DNA from: Tigriopus japonicus
Taxonomy: Eukaryota; Arthropoda; Copepoda; Harpacticoida; Harpacticidae
NCBI GenBank assembly: GCA_010645155.1
Contig: CM021323.1
Coordinates: 6,195,819-6,259,818 of the forward strand
Length of the DNA: 64,000 nt
Direction: 5' to 3'
Program-made: the position numbers and the translations under genes
Shown here: piece after piece, positions 27,770 to 40,225 of the stretch
Layout of the letters: every line of letters begins with the position of its first letter
Position numbering within the stretch: position 1 is the stretch's first letter
Notes under the pieces: generated by a model
Told to the model about the DNA's origin: nothing
The model's database searches: none
Seen by the model: only the letters and a program-made list of their open reading frames with translations

Positions 27770-28210
27770 CTACAGAATCATCATGCTAAAGCTACAAATT
27801 AAATTTATTGCTCTCTCCTGTACTTTTCTGGGAATGACTTCAATTAAGGCTCGAAGACGAAAGACCTGAGTTATATGGTTGGCCACGTTTTCCAAAGCCT
27901 CGTCGTTTTTTTTCTTGTGCCCATCAACGTCTTTTCCTTTGAAGAGAAGATGAAGCCAAAGTTCATGTGCTATTAACAAGGAAATCCCAGAAAATGAAGA
28001 AAAAACCAACATGATGACGAGCAACCATGTGATGTCCACAATTTCAAAGCTTGGAATTATTATCATCGGCATGATGATAACAACGTCTCTAAAATTATCA
28101 GCCCTCCCAATATCAGCAAAAGGGAACAGATATAATAACCAACAATCCACTTTGTGCACAAGGGCAAAGTTCAGTCGAGATTTTTTGGGGCTGGATCTTG
28201 CCAAGTTCAA
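27770..28210 (-). CDS. Hypothetical ORF with one or two hydrophobic segments
   Basis: The open frame ends with TAG at 27770-27772. Its 5' edge (28210) abuts a near-ideal acceptor on the minus strand (CTAAC branch-like motif, pyrimidine tract, CCAG), so the first TTG may be the first codon of an internal or last exon rather than a start. The 146-residue translation has hydrophobic stretches (VVIIMPMIIIPSF and ITWLLVIMLVFSSFSGISLL) followed by a charged amphipathic region ending near ITQVFRLRALIEVIPRKVQE. I recognise no family and found no preceding exon. It could be the last exon of a small membrane protein, or chance. Confidence 0.25.
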   Translation of the reverse strand: MNLARSSPKKSRLNFALVHKVDCWLLYLFPFADIGRADNFRDVVIIMPMIIIPSFEIVDITWLLVIMLVFSSFSGISLLIAHELWLHLLFKGKDVDGHKKKNDEALENVANHITQVFRLRALIEVIPRKVQERAINLICSFSMMIL

Positions 28211-28214
28211 CTGG

Positions 28215-31200
28215 AGTTAGAAAAAAAGGTTCAGGCGATCTTGAGCACATGCCGAATTAAAAGCTGCCTGCTAAGATGCCCATAAAAGTGACCCAAAGGC
28301 ACCCTTGGCAACCCTTGGCCCTCAAAAGACAGGACTTTAATGGCTTAGAAGTAATCTCTTTCACTCGGGGAACTTGCCCATAATGTTGATGATAGCGCAG
28401 TTTCAGTCACAATAGACGAGTAACAATCTCAAGGTCGGAGGAAGACGTAGACGATCATTATTTCGTCTTTAATCTCCTTTTTGTCACGTTTTCAGGCCAA
28501 AAAAATAGTTGAGTGAAGAAACTTTACTCATTGCTCCATATACGTCTTTGGTACAACATGTCCCTCTGTCTTTCTGTCTGTGATTCCTTCGAAGGTTTTT
28601 GAGCACGCTTGTTTTACGACCAGATTGGAATGCTCGGGTAGGTTCAAGCCCAGTAACGACGATCTCATGAATGCATATTCAACATTGCAAACAAGGGTGT
28701 TTTGGGTGCACGAGGGCAAGTGCCCTGCCCGTAAACCCGTTGTCGATTATCATATTGCTCGGGCTCGTTTCTTGGACACGAAATGCCTCAAGAACAACCA
28801 CCCCATAAGCATTGTATGTAATGTATTATGGAGCTGGCGTTGGCCAAAAATTCTTGGAAAACAAGTGCACGCTATTCCGCGTTTCACCCGAATTGAACGA
28901 ACTCGTGCAAAATCTTGGTTGGTTGGTGTATGTGTGTGGTGCAGTTTGCAGAGCTGGTCTTGATATGATCCACAATGTACCGAGGAGCAGTAAGTTCATT
29001 GAGAGATCTCCAGAGATTTGGAGAGACGGGAGGGTCAGGTTGTATACTTGAGAGGTTTTATGACTTCACAAAGTGTTGCCAAATCATTAAGAGTGGTGAA
29101 GGCTCTCGCAGAGCGGTCGGTTCGTTCATTAAAATATTTTGAAAACTGCATTTTCCATCCCCATCTTTTTTCGTTTGGAAATGGTTTCAGTCCTAGCGCA
29201 GCGAGAAAAGGGCATGGCACATTCCGCGCCTTTTACGACCAATGTTTTGGCGACCCTGTTTGGCAGCAGGGGTATATTTAAGGGTCGTATAATTCTAATT
29301 TCGAAATTGTTTTTCATCCTGTCCCAAATGCATCTGGACCCTCTTAAAAGTTGATGCCAGTTTCAAGATGAATTGAGGGCTCTTCCGTGCATTTCGGAAC
29401 AATTTGGCGTTCTGCTAAGACGACTTGGAAGGTTTAACTAAAGCTGAAATTAAACTCGATCAGTACTTTAAGGGCACACTCGGTTCTCTGATGTCATATC
29501 CTCTTCTCCAATTGATTAATTGATCCTGTACTTCAACCAATCAGATAAACTCCATTTCAAGATAGAAATGCTAGTAGGGAGTGTTCACAAATAGTGTGCT
29601 ACATTGTTCTGCGTCCACTCCTTCCAATTTCTTGGAATTTTTCCAACATAACGCCCATTTATTACCCTTCCTCTCCAAGATCTACAAAGCCTCATTTGAA
29701 TTTGATGCGAGGTTTCTCTTCTTGGGAATTTTCTCCTCAACTTCATCCGTTCTTTGCAACAGATATTTAAGGTTTGTGTCCATGTTTAAAAAACTAGTAA
29801 TCTCATGCTTGAAAACACTTTCTGAGCATACAGCAAGGTTCCATTTTATTTTATTTTACTGTCTTTCCGTTTTAACTAGTCTCCTCCATACATGGAAGAG
29901 ATGGCTTTCATATTTTTACTCACGTATAATTGGAGTTTCGGCGCCAGAAACGATTACATATCTTTTTCGACTCTCGAGCAAAAACCAACAATAAAAGGCT
30001 GAAAGGAAATTGCTTCTCCAACTCCTCGAGACACAAACGGAGAAATGAAACCGTCCGTCTCGAATCTCGATCTCGTCAATATTGAAATGGCCATAAAATG
30101 TTGTAAAAATGTTGCTGCAGAAGAAATTCGTTACTACAATTTCAATTTCCCCTTCTTGAAATCGCTCGGCCTTCCTCGGAAGAGTCAAATGAAGATATCA
30201 CGGCGGAAATAAACAATAACAATGGAAGACAACTTCCTGTCAGAAATGATGATTGCCTGGAAATATTGAAAAACAGACCTGGCAATTATCAATTGTTGGT
30301 GTTTGCAACATGCCAATTGCCATTGAGATCTGTTTTACGTACGTCGACTCGAAACTTCTTTCGACTGGCCAGCTCAAGTTACAAAAAGCAATGTTTTGGC
30401 CGAATCACTGCTCTCAATACATCATAGTTCTTTGGTCGTGTCTAAGGCTGGTACACATAGGGGTTAGATAGACCATCAAGCAACGAGTGGTTGGTTGTAT
30501 GGTTGGTCTCTGCCAAGCTTCGTACATGAAGGAGGGTTCACAACCGAATCCTGCCTGGTCTACTCTATAATTATTGTCTGAGAGTCACTCTCGACGCACC
30601 AAGTTTTGGTGAGGGCTTGAATCGAGGCTCAAAGTCATGTTGTACAATTTAGAGGTATTCGTTTCAATGTTACCATTGATGGACAAAGTCCAAAATTGTT
30701 TAAGGTCAAATTTCCTTGGTCGTCTCTGGATTCATTATGTTGGTTCTGGCTAGGTAATCAAGATAATAGCCGTGCATGTGAGCGAGTCTCCTACAATCTG
30801 ATGGTTATTTGTTCTTCCATCCACTCAAGAGGACCCGTCTTACCTTCAGCAATTGATGGTTTTCTAAGAACACCGAGTGATTATTTTCCTGATTCACTCA
30901 TCATTTCTGTTGGCACTGAACTTCACTCTTTCTTTTTCACTCAAGTCAAAAACCATGTTTTCAAAACACTCTTAGTCTTCGACTTCAGTTGGTTGGTTGT
31001 GGTCTTCTGGCACACTGCAATATCGTAAACAGCCTCCAGCACACACTCACTCACTCACTCACTCAGTCACTAGCAAGTCCCTCAGCGTGTGTGAGGGTTA
31101 CCAGTGAGTGTATGGATGGCCCAAGAAAAGTTGGGTTTGTAAGAGATGTCACTACTACGAAGGCACTCTAGCAACTGAGTCAACTTGCGGCCAAGAACCC

Positions 31201-34005
31201 TCGGCAAAACCAGAGGCGCACCAGAGGCACCACTGAGTACCTGGTATCTCTCTCTCTCCTTCTTACTCTTTCCCCCAAATATTGAACCTGGCCGGATTGA
31301 ATCAAGACGACGAACGGGCGGACCTCGAACCGAGACTCCCTCCAAACGACCAAGAGAGCTGCAACAAGGATGGATCTCGGGCAGAGGAATGGAAGGGATG
31401 TAGGAATGAGGTGAAGCCACTGGCACGCAATCTTGGAAAGGTAAAGTAGTAGAGAACCATCTGAGACTGAGAGTGAGTGACTGACTGACTCAGGAATCGA
31501 AGGAGGTGCCCAACCCAGTAGGAATGATCGAGTCGGGAGCCATCCACGACTACTTTACACTTGTAGAAGAAGAGATGCAGATTCGGGCAACAGTGAAATG
31601 TTTCTTAGTTTAGTTATATTGGGGTATTTTTTTAGAATTTTGATCCTAACAACTCAGATTTCAATATTGATGATATATGGAAATGAACTAATAGAAATTT
31701 GGGGTTGTAGAACATTTTGCAACTACAAAAAGAGATGCAATCCGCTGAATTTCCAGAAAAAAAGAGCCTGATAAAAAAATGAGTGACATTTCTTCAATTT
31801 TCATTCATCATGTTCTATTTAATCACAGTTTCATGCCTAGAATTACGTAGTCACTGAAAAAGTGATTTCCCAACTTCAGAGATGATTGACCAAGCTGACA
31901 TTCTATGAATACTTTTATAAAAGTTATCATTTTCGTCCTCCAGGTCGGCCAAAATTCCAGCTGTAGTTTTTTTCTTTGAACATGACCCACATTTTCAGTG
32001 AAAATGCCTCTTTTTAGAAATTCGCGCATACTCATTTCTAATATCGGTTTTACATTTTACAGTTTTGACGAAAGTCGGCATGAGGTTAATTGTTGTAGAC
32101 ATTTGAAAGCACATGTCCTCACTCCACCTAAAGTCTACGAGTTTGCTCTGATTATTTACAATTTTTAAGCCCACTCATGCACCATACGAGAGCTCATCCT
32201 TACAAGGGCAGACTGTGATGAAATAGCCTTTCGAACCAAGTGCTTGGGGATATGGAAGCCCCCTTTTTGGTGGCTTGGAAGGTGAATCAAAACATGTCAT
32301 TATTTTCCACCGGGTTGGGGAACATCAACGCCATCTGTGATCCAATTTGAAAACCAATTACCAAGGAGAAATACAAGGATGAAAAGGAGTACGTAGATAG
32401 AGCGCCCAAAGAAGGCAGGGAGAAGAATGACTTTCCATGATCGTAAATTCGCCACCCCAGGACCGACAATGAAACAATGAAGTACCTGACTCGATAGCAC
32501 TATGAACTAACTACCTTGCTTCGGAAGTTTAGTCGATCAGAGCGATCATGAAATAAAACACCGGGTGAGTAATTGTTCGGTAGAGAAACTTGGAATACAC
32601 TTGATTCGTTTAAGTAAGAAACCCCTGAGGATAACGCTCACTTGGCATCAACCCGTTTTGATTAGAACCCATCCATCGATTGTCTACCTCGTCTAGAAGC
32701 AAGACCCTGTCTGTCATTTGATCACCATGACAAAGCGCTTACTAGTAGATGCTTCAAAATTTCTCTTGGAACAATTTGGATATGAAAGTAGCCAAATATT
32801 GATTGGGCATGGCTACACAGCTCTCGCTCGGAGATCTAATATATCAGCCTTCAATCAATGTTCCATTTAGTTGGACTGATTGGTCAACCTAAGTGGTGTC
32901 TAGGATAAGAAACTCGTTATATAGAGGCAAACTGTGACTTGTGAATTTTCTCTTTCGGCTTATCTTAGGTTCTTGGCTTTTTTCAACTTGATTTCTCATT
33001 TCGTTTTTGACTCAGCCTTCATGGTCGATTTTCATTTGTTACGAAGAGTCGCCGAATGCAATTCCTGACACGGGAATAAATGAGACAGAACAATCGACCT
33101 GTCAATGTTGAGGCTAGTTAAGAATGCATTTCCCTCTAGTCAAAAGTTAGAGTGGATCAGATGATCCTGGGTACAAATGGCGGTGTTATTCCATGTTGAC
33201 AATGTGAGTTGTGCAAAAGCGACAACGGAGATTGAAAAGTTTGTCAGAGAGAATTATCCCTGAAGCCTCCAAGACATCGTTGCTTCTTCCGATATTTGAT
33301 CTTGTTTAACTATGAAAGAGACATAGGTTGAGTTTTGCAACAAGTTCAATTTAAGATGCTTATCCAGTTACATCAGGGTGCCCAAAATAAAATATCATTC
33401 GGTGCGAAAGCACTTATGAGTCTTCTGATGTGTTTCGAGTTGGATTTTTGGCAGAGTTTTGCCATCTTGGTTTTTAGGGTCAAACAGCTGACCACAACTA
33501 AACTTTTCAACAAGCAATAGACCTTATCTGCCAACTCGAAATCCATTTTTATAACTATCGATGAAACTCGAAATCGAACTAAATCGAGTGTTGCCAAAAT
33601 GGGTCCCTGTTTTGGTCTTTTCAAAAAGTCCTTTTTAACAGCGATAAACTTCCGAGTCAAAAATGGCAGCACTCACAGTTCGAAACGCATCACAACTTAT
33701 GACTGTGATTAATCAGGAATCGCCACTTTTGAAATGTGTTTTAATGCCATCCAACCAATCAATGTCCCTGAAGATTGAAGAGCCCAATTTGCTTAGCTCA
33801 AAGATCAAAGTCTCCTCCTCTCTCGGATAAACCAACATTTTGCAAAATAAGACATTACTCCATGCTCACTAATGCATCAGACCAAATGGGTTCCGAGAGT
33901 TTTTGCCAATTAAGATGGCAGATAATTGGAATTGAAAGACGATTTACTTTCTCCACTCCTTCGAATTCACCAGCCCATCTAATTAATTCACTCCATCCTT
34001 TTCAG
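28215..34005. other. Gene-poor spacer upstream of WDR27
   Basis: No supported coding exon. A (CACT)n microsatellite lies near 31042-31065. Two overlapping hydrophobic frames on the minus strand at 32287-32500 lack consistent splice sites. The right-hand end may include a WDR27 5' UTR exon, because a good acceptor (AG at 34004-34005) lies 25 nt before the WDR27 ATG. Confidence 0.45.
31042..31065. repeat. (CACT)n microsatellite
   Basis: Five to six tandem ACTC/CACT units in non-coding sequence. Confidence 0.8.
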
Positions 34006-34030
34006 CTTCATCTCGAACACCTTGAGAATC

Positions 34031-37000
34031 ATGTGGTCTTCCAGCACTTTAGCCAACCCCAATGAACGTTACCTGCCATACAAAATCTGTTTCGACCCCA
34101 TCTCCAAATCGGAGGCTACCTTCTTGCGAGACTCAAAGCATACTACTAGACAATCATGTCCATCACTTTCTTGTCAACCATGTCTTGTAGCCTATTATCC
34201 GGCTCCCGGTGGAGAAATGGATTCGCGAGATGTTGTTATTGTGACTTCAAGAGGAATTTGGCTTTGTCAACAGGATGACGAGTCGATAGATGATCGGGTT
34301 GTGGCCACTAATGAAGAGCCCAACGATTGGCTATCATCAGCGACCAACTCTAATGACATCTTTGTTGCCACTCGTCAAGGTGTAAAGGCCTTTCATCTGG
34401 TTTCGGGGAAGTGCACTAATACGCACTTACCGTTCAAGCAACAGGATGAGCTGAAGAAGACTCGCAATTGGGCCAAGTGTGAAGGTAATTGAGAGTTTGG
34501 CCACATAATTTTGGAAATTTACTCCTGGCTTCCTTGAGCCGCACCCGAACTTTGGTGTGGAGAGGTGAGGAAATGAAAATGGCAATCCATTAGGAAATTC
34601 ATCTTGTCATGGCGACCATTATCTGCACCCGAAACACGCGATGTTGTACTAGGTGAAAACACATTTATGTCGGGAGCTTGTAAATGAGACAAAAGTGGGC
34701 TCTTTGGAACTAGAGACGTCCAAGGGATTGACAGCTTGGTACTTAGCTGAATCAGGGTTCTGAAAAAAAAGATTCTGCACCAGGGAATGGCGAGATAAGG
34801 AGCTTGGGCTGAAGATCATTTTCTGAGAGGGCAGAGGAAAAATTATGTTAACCAGGAAGTGCATTATTCTTCACCATAATGTCCAGTAAATGGGGTTGTG
34901 TTTTTTGTGAATAATTACGAAAATGAGGGACAATTTTATGTTTGGCATCAAGAGTAACGAAAAGGAACAGACTTTGAACTGCTATTTATCATCCAAGGAA
35001 TAAAGTCAAACTAAGGGAAAACAACATGTACAAAATACAACGTACGATAATGTTCCATAAGCCGTAAAATTGAAAACATCAAGAAACCTTGGCTAACCAA
35101 GTCACATTCAAATGTTGGAGGTTATTTTGGACAGTTTTCCGAATTGAAATTTTTGATGAAATCTTTAGAGAACGATAACATTTCAATGCATTTTTTGTGA
35201 GGTGAGCCAACAAACCTAGCTTCCATCAGATAATATTATCATTATTATTTCATTATTGCAAACGGAATGTATCTCTTTAGTTGCATCCAACGTAGTTACC
35301 TTTTGAAACGAGTTTTATCGTGTTGGAAGTTCCAGCTCAAGCAAAACTACGTGAAAATGCAATTTTTAAACTTGCGGATAAAATCCAATAGATATGAATT
35401 AGTAAAACGAGTTTATCCCCTACAACGTGATCTCACAGTTTTCGTCTCAAAATGCATGGTTTCTCAATGAATGATTCGTTCTGAATGTCTCCTTTTCAGA
35501 GACAATCTTGGCGGAAGATCTTAATGATGATCTGGATAGAATTGCCACGAACTCCAATGCCACGAGATTGGCTTTGAATTTCGCCACCTGTCCCGAGATC
35601 TGGATCCTCGTGATCGATTTCAAGAACGGGAAAATTCACAATGTGCAACACAAATTCACTTTAGATCGAAGTCAGTCGAGCACCATAAGTATCTCCGCCA
35701 TGGAATTCATGTCCTTGAGTAATTTGATTGTACTGAATCCAAACAAATCCCTCATGGTTTGGAACGTGGACGAAGGAACGGCTGAGGGGAAAAAGTTGGC
35801 CATACCATTCAAGAGCCACTATCTCAACACCTGTTTTTGGTAATGGTTACACACATCCGAACACTAGACTCCTTCTTACTAAAAAGGTTTGAACTTATTA
35901 TGCATTTTAGTTTCTCGGACCAAGTACTTGCTGTGGGCAATACTAATGGAGATGTGACCCTCATGGAACTTCGTGATGGAGCTTTGTTGGCCATTGGCTC
36001 TACGAATGTGACCAAAGCTCTGAACCAGAGTCTCAAGGATAATAACGAAGGCAAAAGCTCACGCTTGTCTCCAAAACTTGTGTCTACGTCCAAGCGAAGA
36101 CAAACGATCTTGGACGAAGTCAAACGCTTGGAGGAGTCATCGATCGAGGATCAAGATCTCAATGCTGTTGAAGTCTCGAGTGAGATTATTGCCTTGAGTT
36201 TCTTGGATATGGGTGAGGCTCTTTTGAGTTCGACTCATTAATTTAACCAGCCAATGAGAAGATTTGATTCTTGATCAAACAAAGAAAACTGGAACAAAGT
36301 CAACCCCCTCTTCAATTGTTCAGGGATTAAGACATCATGATTGTCGCATACTTAGACGCTACCAATGATTTTACAAACATTCGTACTCATTTAAGAAGTC
36401 CATTGAGAACACCAAAATGGCGCAAATTCAGGGCGGAGCCAGTCAATTGGGTGTGGATCAACTCGAATTTGTGCCTTTTTCCGCTACATACAACAAAGCA
36501 ACGAATCTTCTCCAATTTCTATATCCCAATCGTCTCTTCAGGTTCGTTGGTGACGGTGACCAAATTGGGCATGGTTTTAATCAACGCCAAATCTCGAGAA
36601 GCGGTTTCAGTACTGGTTTTCGAAACCATTTTCCAAGGGGGTCTATTGAACAGTCTTGTCTCGAATTTGAAGCTCTTTCCCATGTCATCCATCTCGGACG
36701 ACCAATGTTCCATCATCCCAATCCAATGTTTGATCCAATTGTACTCTGGAACATTCTGGAAATTGGACCTCAACACAGTGTTCCACATATTGTCTTCACC
36801 ACCAGGTACACAAATCCTTTCAAGTAGAGAAATGCCCATTTTTTGACTCAACTTTAACCATCTTTGCAGGAGTAACAGACAGTGTGAACGGGTTAGAATG
36901 CACAGATATTGAGACAAGTCGGCTCCAAAAGGTTTGCCATTGCTCAGATGAGCATCTCCCATTTGAAAGTGGAGACTTGAGTGTGGTGGCAATTGATCCC

Positions 37001-39637
37001 GTTGAGCTCGAGAGTTTTCTTCATGGCGACAATCACAAATCCAAGCATGAAACAGATAAGAAGACGAACGGCTTCACCCGTCCAAAGAGGCATGGCTCAT
37101 CGTCATCATCGTCTTCGTCGTCGTTGACGACGAAGACGAATCGAACCAATTCGAGGTCGACGGACGCTGGACGATGGGCTCTTTTGGGCCCAGAAAAAGA
37201 TGCAGTTTCAAGAATTCGTTTTAATTGGAATTCTGAGTGATAAGCAAGCAGAGACATACGAGTAGAGAGGGAGAGATTTCCACTCTAGATAATGGACCTG
37301 AATTGTTTTGGTTGGAAAGGTCGATCAGGTTGGTTGGCCGTTCTACGTAGTTTCGACCTTATCCGCGAAAAATTCACATTTTCCTCTTTTTTTCAATTTC
37401 CATTTCTTGACGAACTAGTTCAAATTTGGCGGTAACATTTTCTCTGAGATAAAAGTTGTTTCAGCAATGCCTTTGAATTTCAAAAAGGTTGCAGAAACAT
37501 CGGAAAGAATTCTTGAAACTGGTCATTAATCGAACATCTAACTCTAAAACTTCTTGCTGATTCGAAGCCCACCTCATTACCCGGACTTAATTAAGTGGGG
37601 CGCGAATAACTTGGGCAAAAAAGTCTTGAGCAAACTTTCTTTGTCACACCACCACGTCAACCACAACCATCATCATCGCCACCACAACCACTATCACCAA
37701 AAACAACCACCCAGACTGGATCGGATCAAGAGCTCAGGATATGGGAGTGAGCCACCGCGAAGAAACTCGTTTCAGCCGAGAATAAATCGAACCCATAAAA
37801 GGTGGCATTCTGGTCAAAGGAAAATTCACTGATCTGTGTCTAAAAACGGGTCTTGCATTGGTGTACACAAGGGTCGCCAAGATGTACCTAAAATTTCAAG
37901 CAACAGTAAACACTAGTTTGGCAATGGAATCCTTTGACCAGAATGTGGCCCGTTTTGGTAAAAGTGTCGCAAAGCGAAGAGCCAGTTATGGGAGTGAGTC
38001 AATGACACTTGCCGGATTGCATGATCCCTTGGTCGACCGCAACGTTGACAACCAAGGCGAAGACGGACACAATCTCCAGACAAACCCGAGGAGCTCTCAT
38101 CTAAGGTGACTTGGATATAGAATTTATAGGCTAACGGGGTCATTGAATGCTATGCTTGAGAGCTTATTTTATGACCGATACACGAACCTGCGTACAGACC
38201 TATGTACGTCCGTAGTGGGCCTAGGTCTAGGTTCAATCTTGACATTGGCGTTATTAGAGCACTTTCGCTGTCTCTATGACATGTGCAAGATCGTTTCTTT
38301 GTCATTATAGGGAGCAACAATCGGATGCAGATGGGCGGAGGAAATGGCGGAAAAATGACAAATTACCTCTCCCCACCTCATCAACGACACCAATCGTGCC
38401 GTTGGATGTGGTCGAAAAAGTGGAATATTCGTTGGAGAGCACATTGCAGGAAACTATCTCTCTTTGGAGTAGTCAGGAGACTTCCAAAACCAATTTGATG
38501 CTATCGGAGCGAGGACAGCTTCTGGCAACATTTGGAAGTGGATCTTCCATTCAAATATTTGGCACTAACTCAAGTAAGTGATATGTTTACCTGCTATTGT
38601 CCTTTTAACAATGACAACTGGTTCCAAAATAGCTGCAGTATCTTTCATCGAATGCCCGACTTAATGAGTTGTGTTATCGCCTTATTTTTTGAGAGCTTGA
38701 AATCGATTTTGGTTCTCTTCTAGTCGTTAAAAGCCTATTGTCCTCACCGTCGGATGGCGGCATCCCCGGGACTGTGAACCCATTCTCACGCTTAATGGGT
38801 CACAGTGGGCCTATCCGATCATTAAGTTTTTCCCATCACTCCCAAGACTTTTTACTCTCATCAAGCGAAGATAAGAGCATCCAATTGTGGGATGTGGGCG
38901 GGGGAGGTAAATCTTTGGGTCAGATCAAGCACAAACTTCGTTCAGATCGTGAGCGAGTGGCGGTCTTTCCCGATACTGTGGTCAAAACCCAATTCTATTT
39001 CATGGATCAATTCGTACTCTCAGCTTCGGCCAATAAATTGTTTATCCACCGCCTGGAATTGGAAGAAATCTCAGCCAGAGATTCAAGATCCACCTGCCAA
39101 CTCTCCCACATCAAGACTCTGGCGATGAGTCAGTGCAAATTCATCACCGACTTTACAGCTGTCAATCATTTCTACTCATATTTGGCCATTTGTGCTTGCT
39201 CAGACAAAGGCGTACGAATCATGGACTTTAATAATCAAGCAATTTGTTTCCAACTCAACCAGGCGCATACGAGACCGGTTCATCAGGTGCTGATTCCCAG
39301 CAATGGTCAAAACGCTTTCCTCAGTGTTGCCATTGGAGATGGAGCCAAAATTTGGGACCTGCGAAGTGGGCAGTGCTGTCAACGTATTGATTGGCCAAAT
39401 ACAAAAAGAACCAATCCAGGCCTAGATTGGAGTCCATGCTCAAACTACCTCGCCACTGGGAACGAGGACGGCATCATGTACATCTTCGATATTCGTCATC
39501 TGAAAAGTTTTACCGCCAAAATTGCACCCAATAACTCTTCCCCGTGCGGCATCACTGATGCTAAATTCCACCCTCAAAAGCCTTTTCTTTTTAGTGGGTT
39601 TGCAAGTGGCCAATTAGGATATTACAGCATGACTTAG
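34031..39637 (+). CDS. WDR27: WD repeat-containing protein 27 orthologue
   Basis: Nine exons: 34031-34484, 35500-35839, 35911-36212, 36542-36805, 36870-37236, 37568-37801, 37872-38105, 38311-38573 and 38724-39637. They sum to 3,372 nt (1,123 aa plus stop) with every junction in phase. The start is the first ATG after an in-frame TAA at 33980. The C-terminal exon is a clear WDR27 propeller half: GHSGPIRSLSFSHHSQDFLL, then QFYFMDQFVLS, AHTRPVHQV, AIGDGAKIWDLRSG and YLATGNEDGIMYIFDIR, matching the human order. Exon 6 holds the linker motif RIKSSGYGSEPPRR (K630 to Y634), conserved in WDR27. The N-terminal half is diverged, and the centre carries a Ser run and a His-rich stretch, making the protein longer than human (about 830 aa). 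Family function is poorly known; a scaffold role is likely. The exon 5 donor (GTGATA) is the weakest junction. Confidence 0.9.
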
Positions 39638-39640
39638 AAG

Positions 39641-39652
39641 AATAAAAATAAA
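39641..39652 (+). terminator. Tandem poly(A) signals of WDR27
   Basis: Two back-to-back AATAAA hexamers begin 4 nt after the WDR27 stop codon, implying a 3' UTR of only a few tens of nucleotides. This fits the short gap to the next gene on the same strand. Confidence 0.7.
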
Positions 39653-40225
39653 TGCATTCATGCTCCTTCGAGACCCATCTGTGAGTACTGGTTGGAGTGG
39701 CTTTCCCTTTAGAGGACTCCACAATTACAAAGACAACAACAGCGACCATTCCTTCTGGCAACTGGATATTGATCCTATCAGCTGCCACCTGCCACCAGAA
39801 AGAGAGGGCTTTCGCATTTGGAAAAAAGGGAACACACTTGCCCTGGATCAGGGCTGCCAGCCAACAAAATGTTCTTCTTATACCAAAATATATCAATCCT
39901 CAAATTAGGAACTAAAAATAATTTAACCTAAGAACGAAGCCATTCCGCTAAAATTGCATGCGTGCCATGGAATATTCTTAATTTAGCGTCAATGGCAACC
40001 CCAGGGCAGAAAGGTCTTTTTGCGCTTTCCTCTTCAACGCTCTAGGGACTTCATGTTCCTCGAGCTTACTTCACTCCAGGGTCTGAGATGGAGTGAAAGT
40101 AGTAGTGTCTATTGTCAGCTGGAATTGAAACATCCCAGAACCATCAAATATCCGATAACAGGTATAAAAAAAACTTGTCTCTTAAAAATTTGATTGTTGA
40201 ATTATCACATGAACCCATTCTTTAG

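Noticed and set aside
29581..29994. 137-codon Phe/Ser-rich ORF
   Set aside because: T-rich sequence naturally gives Phe/Leu/Ser frames; there are no motifs or splice sites in support.
32287..32500. Overlapping hydrophobic minus-strand frames that faintly recall DC-STAMP-type membrane segments
   Set aside because: The similarity is vague, the two frames compete, and no consistent exon boundaries were found.
36337..36540. Open frames in the WDR27 intron before 36542, giving sequences such as LEFVPFSATYNKATNLL
   Set aside because: Phase and the acceptor at 36540-36541 place the real exon start at 36542; the upstream frames do not connect to neighbouring exons.
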